Origin: Marinospirillum alkalitolerans
GTDB lineage: Bacteria > Pseudomonadota > Gammaproteobacteria > Pseudomonadales > Halomonadaceae
DNA: 64,000 nucleotides
NCBI RefSeq assembly: GCF_045055655.1
Contig: NZ_JBANFI010000006.1
Span: forward strand, 79,641-143,640
Direction of reading: 5' to 3'
Shown: positions 58,661-64,000 of the stretch, one piece after another
Layout of the letters: each line of letters opens with the position of its first letter
Position numbering within the stretch: the stretch's first letter is position 1
Translations under genes and position numbers: made by a program
Notes under the pieces: model-generated
The model's input: only the letters and a program-made list of their open reading frames with translations
Databases searched by the model: none
What the model was told of the DNA's origin: nothing

Positions 58661-59260
58661 ATGCCCCAACGGCTGACTCACATCATCCTGGCCTCGGCCT
58701 CGCCCCGTCGCCAGCAGCTTTTACTCCAGTTGCAACCCGCGCTGCAGTTGATGATTCAACCGGCAGAGATAGATGAAAGCCTAATCGAAGGTGAAGCGGC
58801 CAGTGTCCGTGTGTTGCGTCTTGCTCAAGCCAAGGCCGAAGCCAGCTGGCAGCGCCTGACACCGGCCCAGCAAGCCTGGCCGCTTCTTGCCGCCGATACA
58901 GAAGTCGTGCTCGATGGACAAGCTCTGAGTAAGCCTGCCAGTCCAGAAGAAGCCGCTGGCTTTCTGACGCGCCTTGCTGGGCGCGAGCATCAAGTACAAA
59001 CCTGCGTGGTGCTCAAAACAGCCCAGCAGACGAGCCACTGTCTTGTCACCACGCAGGTCAAGATGCGAGCCCTTGACCCAGCAGAAATAGAAGCCTATAT
59101 CGCGACGCAGGAGTATCAAGACAAGGCAGGAGGCTACGCAATCCAAGGTCAGGCGGCTGCTTTTATCGAGCAGATTCAGGGTAGCTATACCAATGTTGTT
59201 GGTCTGCCGCTCGAAGCTGTCTACCAGTTGCTGACGCATCACGGATATACCGTTATCTAA
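58661..59260 (+). CDS. maf: Maf-family nucleotide pyrophosphatase (YhdE type)
   Basis: The 199-residue product has LASASPRRQQLL at the N-terminus, the conserved acidic region LAADTEVVLDGQ and YQDKAGGYAIQG, and GSYTNVVGLPL at the end. The last two favour the YhdE/Maf type, which hydrolyses dTTP, UTP and modified pyrimidine nucleotides, rather than YceF. It begins a four-gene plus-strand run with yigZ, msrB and the hydrolase. Confidence 0.92.
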   Translation: MPQRLTHIILASASPRRQQLLLQLQPALQLMIQPAEIDESLIEGEAASVRVLRLAQAKAEASWQRLTPAQQAWPLLAADTEVVLDGQALSKPASPEEAAGFLTRLAGREHQVQTCVVLKTAQQTSHCLVTTQVKMRALDPAEIEAYIATQEYQDKAGGYAIQGQAAAFIEQIQGSYTNVVGLPLEAVYQLLTHHGYTVI

Positions 59261-59318
59261 TTTGTTCGCCCCTGATCTCGATACAATCCGTCGCAGGAGA
59301 GGGGCTTGGGAGTCACGC

Positions 59319-59930
59319 ATGGCATGGACTTTGGCTGAACCAGTCACGAGTCATTTGGACATCAAAAAATCTCGCTTTATCGGCTGTGTGCAGCCGGTGA
59401 ATAGCTTGGCGCAGGCACAACAGGAGATTGCCCTGCTGCGCGCGCAGCACCCAGAGGCGCGCCATGTGTGTTTCGCGCTGCTGCTGCAAGGTCAGGCTCG
59501 TTTATCCGATGATGGTGAACCCTCAGGTACAGCCGCCGCTCCGATGCTGAATGTGCTGCAGCATAAGGAGCTGGAAGGGGTGCTGGCCAGTGTGGTGCGC
59601 TATTTTGGTGGGATTAAGCTTGGCGCTGGCGGTCTGGTGCGGGCTTATAGTCAGGCGGTGAGTCAGGCCCTCAACGATGCGCCTTTGGTCCCGATTCGTC
59701 AGCTCGAAACGCGCAGTTATCGCGCAGGTTTTGAGCATGAATCCCTTTTACGTCGCTTGGCGGAGCAGTATGATCTCACAATCCAAGTTGATTATCAGCA
59801 GCAGGTTCAACTGACGCTCGAAGGCGAAGCCGCACAACTCGCTGCCTGGTTCACACAAGCCAGCGAAGCCTGTAGCGGTCGCTTGCAGCAAGAAGCTGAT
59901 TCCTCATCCCCTGATTCAGATAAGGTCTAA
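59319..59930 (+). CDS. yigZ: IMPACT/YigZ-family protein
   Basis: The 203-residue product is typical of YigZ: SRFIGCVQPV at the N-terminus, then ARLSDDGEPSGTAAAPML and VVRYFGGIKLGAGGLVRAYS, followed by a ferredoxin-like C-terminal domain. The function is not settled; structural work suggests nucleic-acid or translation-related binding, by relation to IMPACT. ATG 59319 has GGGAG upstream and gives E. coli length (204). The upstream open frame to 59262 is non-homologous. Confidence 0.9.
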   Translation: MAWTLAEPVTSHLDIKKSRFIGCVQPVNSLAQAQQEIALLRAQHPEARHVCFALLLQGQARLSDDGEPSGTAAAPMLNVLQHKELEGVLASVVRYFGGIKLGAGGLVRAYSQAVSQALNDAPLVPIRQLETRSYRAGFEHESLLRRLAEQYDLTIQVDYQQQVQLTLEGEAAQLAAWFTQASEACSGRLQQEADSSSPDSDKV

Positions 59931-59933
59931 TCT

Positions 59934-60356
59934 ATGTCTTTCTCCCTGCGTCCCGATGATGTGACCCCCATCAGCCCTGAAGAGCGTGATCAACTGGCGC
60001 TGAAACTGACCGAAGAACAGCGCCATATCCTGCTCCATGAAGGCACAGAAGCGCCTTTTTGTGGCGGCTATTTAGCCAAATCTGGCCCTGGCACCTATCA
60101 CTGTGCGCTGTGTGATCTTGCGCTCTTTGATGCGGCGCATAAGTTTGATTCAGGTACAGGTTGGCCCAGCTTTACTCAGCCGCTCGCCGCCAATCGTTTG
60201 CATCAAGTGGCGGATCATCGTTATGGCATGCAGCGTGTTGAAGTCCGCTGTGCCCGCTGCTCAGGCCATCAAGGCCATGTTTTTCCTGATGGGCCCGCGC
60301 CCACCGGCCTGCGTTACTGCATTAATTCGCAAGCACTGGTTTTTTATCCAGTATGA
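59934..60356 (+). CDS. msrB: Methionine-R-sulfoxide reductase
   Basis: The 140-residue product repairs oxidised methionine. The catalytic Cys129 lies in LRYCINS, and zinc is held by CALC (57, 60) and CARC (106, 109). GTGWPSF and the HQGHVFPDGP segment complete the family pattern. It starts three bases after the yigZ stop, so translation is probably coupled. Confidence 0.95.
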   Translation: MSFSLRPDDVTPISPEERDQLALKLTEEQRHILLHEGTEAPFCGGYLAKSGPGTYHCALCDLALFDAAHKFDSGTGWPSFTQPLAANRLHQVADHRYGMQRVEVRCARCSGHQGHVFPDGPAPTGLRYCINSQALVFYPV

Positions 60357-60433
60357 GTTTAGTATCTTGACCTTGTAGGCAAGCTTAGTTTTTTTAGGCT
60401 CACTGTGTTCTATTGGTTTATAAGGTGAAGTAG

Positions 60434-61192
60434 ATGAAAAACAGTCTTTTTCTTGAGCAGGGTACGCATCGCATCCACTATCAGGTTATCGGGCAAGGCA
60501 AGACTTTGCTTTTACTGCATGGGGGGCTAGGGTGCTTGAATGAAATGCAGCCTTTAGCCGATCACCTAGCAGAGCGCTATCGTGTGATCAGCTTGGACTT
60601 TTCTGGTCATGGCTTATCGACTTTAGGACCTCAGCCGAGCAGCTATGCTGCTTATCAACACGATGTTGAGTGTGTGCTGAAGCATCTTGGTGTCGAGCAT
60701 TATTCTGTGATCGGTTTCAGTGATGGCGGCATTGTTGGTTATCGGCTTGCGAGCGCCGCTGTGCAGCAGGTAGATAGCCTCATCACTTTAGGGGCGCAAT
60801 GGCGTTTGCAGGATACTGATCCAGCGCGCCCCTTACTCGAGGGGCTCACTGCAGCGACTTGGCAAGCTCGCTTTCCTCAAGCTGTTGCCGATTATCAGTC
60901 TACTCATCCTCAGCCTGACTTCCCTGCCTTGGTCGATGCTGTGAAAAGAGTGTGGCTGGATACCTCGGCTCAGGGTTACCCAGACGAGTCGGTGACCAAG
61001 ATCACCTGTCCGGTGCTGATTCTGCGTGGAGAGAGCGATTTTCTATTTACTTTAGATGAGGCGGTACAGTTAAAAAAACGTTTACCTAGCGCCCATTTTG
61101 CCAATCTGCCTTTCGCTTCTCATGCGGTGCATCAGGAATGCCCGACGTGGGTGTGTCAGCTTATAGACGCGTTTTTGGAACAGTATGAATAG
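60434..61192 (+). CDS. Alpha/beta hydrolase
   Basis: The 252-residue product has the alpha/beta hydrolase fold: oxyanion HGGLG, nucleophile Ser96 in GFSDGG, acid Asp202 in LRGESDFLF, and His230 in FASHAVH. Substrate is unknown; the family includes esterases, BioH-like and epoxide or lactone hydrolases. AAGGTG precedes ATG 60434. It is 77 bases after msrB and may be separately transcribed. Confidence 0.85.
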   Translation: MKNSLFLEQGTHRIHYQVIGQGKTLLLLHGGLGCLNEMQPLADHLAERYRVISLDFSGHGLSTLGPQPSSYAAYQHDVECVLKHLGVEHYSVIGFSDGGIVGYRLASAAVQQVDSLITLGAQWRLQDTDPARPLLEGLTAATWQARFPQAVADYQSTHPQPDFPALVDAVKRVWLDTSAQGYPDESVTKITCPVLILRGESDFLFTLDEAVQLKKRLPSAHFANLPFASHAVHQECPTWVCQLIDAFLEQYE

Positions 61193-61204
61193 GCCAGCCT
61201 AGAA

Positions 61205-62275
61205 TCAAGGGGCTGCAGGCGTACGCCACCAAGGCGCGAGTAGCGGAATCAACAGCATTAGGGCGAGGATGCGAAAAAGATGATGCGCGGCGACAAAAAC
61301 AGGATCGATCCCCAAGGCCAAAGCCATCATGGCCATTTCACCCACGCCGCCGGGTGTCATGGTCAACATCGCCGTGATCAGCGGAACGTCCAGCCACCAA
61401 TGCATGATCCACGCACTGATGGCGGCGACAGTGAGACCCAGTAAGGACGCAGCTAAAGCGTGTTTGGCGATCCACACCATACTTTGCCACGGCGTGCCAT
61501 AAAAACGGGCGCCAATCGAAGCGCCGAGCACCAGTAGCGTCACTGAGGTGAGTAGCCAAGGGCTCTGAAAGGGAAAGCCCAGTAAAGCCCAAGTTAAAGA
61601 CCAGGCTAAAGGGCCGGTGAGTTCAGGGGTAGGAAAACGCAAGCGCTGACCCAGCTGCCAAGCTGGCCAGACACCCAACAGAAGCCAGAGATGCATCGCT
61701 TCCATCTGAGCGGGTTGCTGAGACAGCATGGGTTGGTGAGACAAAGTGGCGGCCGGCATCCAAGCCCACAGCAATGCAGGGACGAGCAGAATAACGAAGG
61801 TTAAGCGCAACGCGTGAGCCAGAGCAATTTGGCGTTCATCGCCACCTGCCTGCCCACCCATCATAATCATCGCCGTCATCGCGCCAGGCACCGCAGAAAA
61901 CCACGAGCTGGCACGATCCATCCCAGCAATCCAACGAAAATAGCTGGCGACGACGATAATCATCACAGTCACGCCTAGGCACAGTAGCCCCAGACTCGCG
62001 GGCCATTGGCTCACCTGCATCAGCGTCTCTTGAGACGCCTGCCCACCCAAAATTAAGCCAAGAATACCCAAGAAAAAACTGCGCACCTTGGGATGCAAAC
62101 CCACAGCACAACCCAGTTGACTGGCGATGAGATTGGCCAGCAGCGGGCCAAGCATCCAGGCTAAGGGTAGATGCAGCCAGTGAAATAGACTGCCGCCAAG
62201 GGCGCCAATCCACAGCATGCGCCACCAAGGTGTGCGCCAAAAGTCAAAAGAGGCAGAGTTCAACAAGGACACCAC
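61205..62275 (-). CDS. AbrB-family membrane protein
   Basis: The 356-residue product has about ten membrane segments in two halves, each with HLPLAWMLGPLLANL- or LTMTPGGVGEMAMMALALG-like sequence, the pattern of the AbrB/YjgN-type putative transporters once called ammonia monooxygenase-like. GAMTAMIMMGGQAG and SAVPGAM match the family. Substrate is unknown. The start is a GTG at 62275 without a clear ribosome site; ATG codons downstream are possible. It converges on the hydrolase gene. Confidence 0.8.
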   Translation of the reverse strand: MVSLLNSASFDFWRTPWWRMLWIGALGGSLFHWLHLPLAWMLGPLLANLIASQLGCAVGLHPKVRSFFLGILGLILGGQASQETLMQVSQWPASLGLLCLGVTVMIIVVASYFRWIAGMDRASSWFSAVPGAMTAMIMMGGQAGGDERQIALAHALRLTFVILLVPALLWAWMPAATLSHQPMLSQQPAQMEAMHLWLLLGVWPAWQLGQRLRFPTPELTGPLAWSLTWALLGFPFQSPWLLTSVTLLVLGASIGARFYGTPWQSMVWIAKHALAASLLGLTVAAISAWIMHWWLDVPLITAMLTMTPGGVGEMAMMALALGIDPVFVAAHHLFRILALMLLIPLLAPWWRTPAAP

Positions 62276-62313
62276 AGGATGCAGAAGAAAAAGAAGACGA
62301 GCTTAACAGAAAA

Positions 62314-63474
62314 TCAGCGTTGAAGGACCATAGCGGCCTCTTGTGCTTTCAGTGCCTGCGCCGCTAGTGCATAGCCGCCTTGGCAGCCATCAATAAAATG
62401 CACATGACGTTGACGGCTTTCGCTAATCAAGCAGGTGAGCTGAGCGGCATGGCTTAAGTGCAAGCCATAAAAAAGTCGACCCGCCATTTTTTGCTCCTCT
62501 AGCCAAGCTTTGAGTGGTGCAAGTTCATTTTCATCAGCGGCAAAAATACAGCGATAGTACCCATCCAGCTTGCGGAAGTCAGTATTGGCGCGTGTCTCTT
62601 GCTTATATTCACCCCAATGCACTCCGCCGAGGTGAAGCTTGAGCAACATCATCACCTTGCCAAGCAGGGTTTCAAGGCGCAACTTGAACGCAGACCAGGT
62701 TGCGTTTGCTCCCGAAGCCGTGCGCACCAGTGTCTCGCTACGTAGCTGAGAGGGATCGAGTGTGAGTTCTAGCCCTGAAGCATCAAAGGGGAGGGTGTGG
62801 GCCAAAACATCCATCTTGTGGATCAACTGCTGATAAAGATCCAAGCGCTGCTTGGTGTCCGGTGTCCGCGCGGCCACAATACAGCTGACCATCCATTCCT
62901 TTGGGCTCGGGATCGCCTGCCAGCGACACTCAAAGCCTGAAAAATCAGCAGTGCTAAGATCTGCACCTTGAGGCACCGCCCATTGATCTGACTCTTTGAT
63001 CAACGCCTCAGCTACCAGCAGGCCCTGACCACTAAAAAAAGTTTGTTGAAGATGCTGCGCTTGCTGATAACGGCAAACCGCTAAAGACGCGCTGGAACTG
63101 ATCTCGCGATAAGGCAAAAGGCTGGCACGCATCGAAAGGCCAAAATAATGCTCAGCCAGATGCTGACAGCCGGCCAAAACATCGCGCACGACTTCAACAT
63201 GGCTGGGAGGAATGCAAAAACTGGCACCATCGCCACCAAAAACATAGGGGATCTCTAAAGGGCGGAGAGCATTGAGTAGAGCTGCTACAGTGCAGCCTGC
63301 CAGCGAGTTGACTTCTCGATAACGCCCTGCTGCAACCGCTTGGGTTGAGTTGCGAATATCCGTGATCACTAACCACCAGTCCTCTGGAAGAGGATGGTAG
63401 GCTTCATGCTGAAAGACGTGTTGAAAATCCGTTATAAAAGGTAAACGACTAAAAAAAGACTCGTCTTGCGCCAT
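62314..63474 (-). CDS. DUF3095 protein, possibly nucleotidyl-cyclase-like
   Basis: The 386-residue soluble product matches DUF3095. VITDIRNSTQAV (Asp39) and YVFGGDGASFCIP (Asp82) are placed like the two metal-binding Asp segments of class III nucleotidyl cyclases. A long C-terminal part follows, with HLGGVHWGEYKQETRANTDFRKLDGYYRC near the middle and HFIDGCQGGYALAAQALK at the end. The fold inference is mine and the function is not known. GAGGAG is six bases before ATG 63474. It precedes the AbrB-family gene by 38 bases on the same strand. Confidence 0.75.
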   Translation of the reverse strand: MAQDESFFSRLPFITDFQHVFQHEAYHPLPEDWWLVITDIRNSTQAVAAGRYREVNSLAGCTVAALLNALRPLEIPYVFGGDGASFCIPPSHVEVVRDVLAGCQHLAEHYFGLSMRASLLPYREISSSASLAVCRYQQAQHLQQTFFSGQGLLVAEALIKESDQWAVPQGADLSTADFSGFECRWQAIPSPKEWMVSCIVAARTPDTKQRLDLYQQLIHKMDVLAHTLPFDASGLELTLDPSQLRSETLVRTASGANATWSAFKLRLETLLGKVMMLLKLHLGGVHWGEYKQETRANTDFRKLDGYYRCIFAADENELAPLKAWLEEQKMAGRLFYGLHLSHAAQLTCLISESRQRHVHFIDGCQGGYALAAQALKAQEAAMVLQR

Positions 63475-63621
63475 GATCACTCCTCTTGATGCTTGATCGA
63501 CTGCACCTTAAGCACTTAGCCCACCTAAAAGGCACGGGTATCCTGATTAACGGGCCGGCCTATTTAGCGTGGGGGCAGGCTTACTCTGCCTGCCTAAGTT
63601 GCTGATCAATAAGAAAAGGTC

Positions 63622-63837
63622 TTATTGCATCTGCCGCACATCTTTGATAAAACGTGCCTTATAGGATGAACCCCGCTCGCAGGATGCGAAAAGACTTTTT
63701 TTGCCATCTTGGGGCGGTAGCGTGCCCAGCTCAAACTGTTCTTTTGTACAGCTTATTTTTTCTTCCTTAGAATTGCCGCACGAAAAACAACCTGTTTTGC
63801 TTGTGTTTTCAAAGAAAAAGTTTTTTATATCAAGAGG
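63622..63837 (-). pseudogene. Cys-rich reading-frame remnant without a start codon
   Basis: On the minus strand a frame of about 70 codons is open between stops at 63838-63840 and 63622-63624. It has coding-like content and Cys pairs (GCFSCGNS, ISCTKEQ, FASCERGSS), but no ATG, GTG or TTG near its beginning. Its composition is richer in A and T than the neighbours. It may be a 5'-truncated or frameshifted gene. I do not recognise the protein. Confidence 0.35.
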
Positions 63838-64000
63838 TTAGCGAAAAAGCTAGAGAGTTAACGGGCATGCTTGACTCAATAATCTGCATGCAGGTTAGAG
63901 TTTTAGCAAATGAAGAGCCAAAGGCTGATCAGAGAAGGGTTTGAGGGCCATAGCGCTATTTTCTTGTCTTTGATTGAAAAGGCAAGCCCACTAATAAAAT
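63838..64000. other. A/T-rich edge region without a supported gene
   Basis: A plus frame opens at ATG 63910 and runs off the window (about 30 codons) without a good ribosome site. No other signal was seen. Confidence 0.3.

Noticed and set aside
63940..63965. TGATCAGAG-like sequence resembling the end of the small repeat element
   Set aside because: Only nine bases match and no partner arm is present.
63910..64000. Plus-strand ATG frame running off the right edge
   Set aside because: Only about 30 codons are visible, with no clear ribosome site and no known motif.

Overview
The window is ordinary chromosomal DNA of a gammaproteobacterium. The best match is an Oceanospirillales/Pseudomonadales relative. 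The evidence is a cluster running fabD-fabG-acpP-fabF-pabC-mltG-tmk-holB-pilZ-tatD followed by a TetR gene and a DUF1285 gene (close to the Pseudomonas arrangement), the etfBA/ETF-QO pair, ppsR/ppsA/rraA, and E. coli-like sequences for S1, PpsA, FabF and Cmk. No tRNA, rRNA, CRISPR array, prophage or intact insertion sequence was found. Almost all of the sequence is housekeeping or signalling.

Layout. 1-6.5 kb: edge-truncated EAL protein, a YeeN-type YebC protein, purU coupled to lrgA-lrgB, then ubiG, a META-domain lipoprotein and gph on the minus strand. 6.5-12 kb: small repeats, a LEA-like exported protein, a Ca2+/cation antiporter, a hotdog thioesterase, cmk and rpsA. 12-18 kb: signalling genes (degenerate HD-GYP, EAL-HDOD, TusA, UspA, chemoreceptor). 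18-22 kb: gdhA, hisC and rsuA. 22-34 kb: the fatty-acid synthesis/replication cluster, ending in tetR, a DUF1285 gene and a UvrD-like helicase. 34-40.5 kb: trmH-type methyltransferase, ppnP, ETF-QO divergent from etfBA, and a second degenerate HD-GYP. 40.5-49 kb: heme-motif diguanylate cyclase, proS, acuI, an M23 peptidase and a HypT-like LysR. 49-54.6 kb: fmdB, aspS, ruvC, a TRIC-type channel, ruvA and a YqhD-like alcohol dehydrogenase. 54.6-64 kb: ppsR/ppsA, rraA, maf, yigZ, msrB, a hydrolase, an AbrB-family membrane protein and a DUF3095 protein.

Two themes link genes. First, six cyclic-di-GMP-type proteins lie here (EAL, two degenerate HD-GYP, EAL-HDOD, heme-motif GGDEF, PilZ). Second, lipid metabolism (fab genes, ETF and its dehydrogenase, acuI, thioesterase) may share an operator of the form AAAC-N4-GTTT, seen upstream of fabD, inside the ETF-QO promoter and upstream of the thioesterase. 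This resembles the PsrA box of Pseudomonas.

I found no clear new multi-gene system. The more unusual items are the operator set, the paralogous HD-GYP proteins that lost the HD pair, a diguanylate cyclase with a periplasmic CxxCH and a Cys-rich GAF-like region, a family of small terminal-inverted-repeat elements (one abutting a cut-off signal-peptide ORF), a 15-bp tandem repeat inside lrgB, and a ruv operon carrying a TRIC gene but no ruvB.
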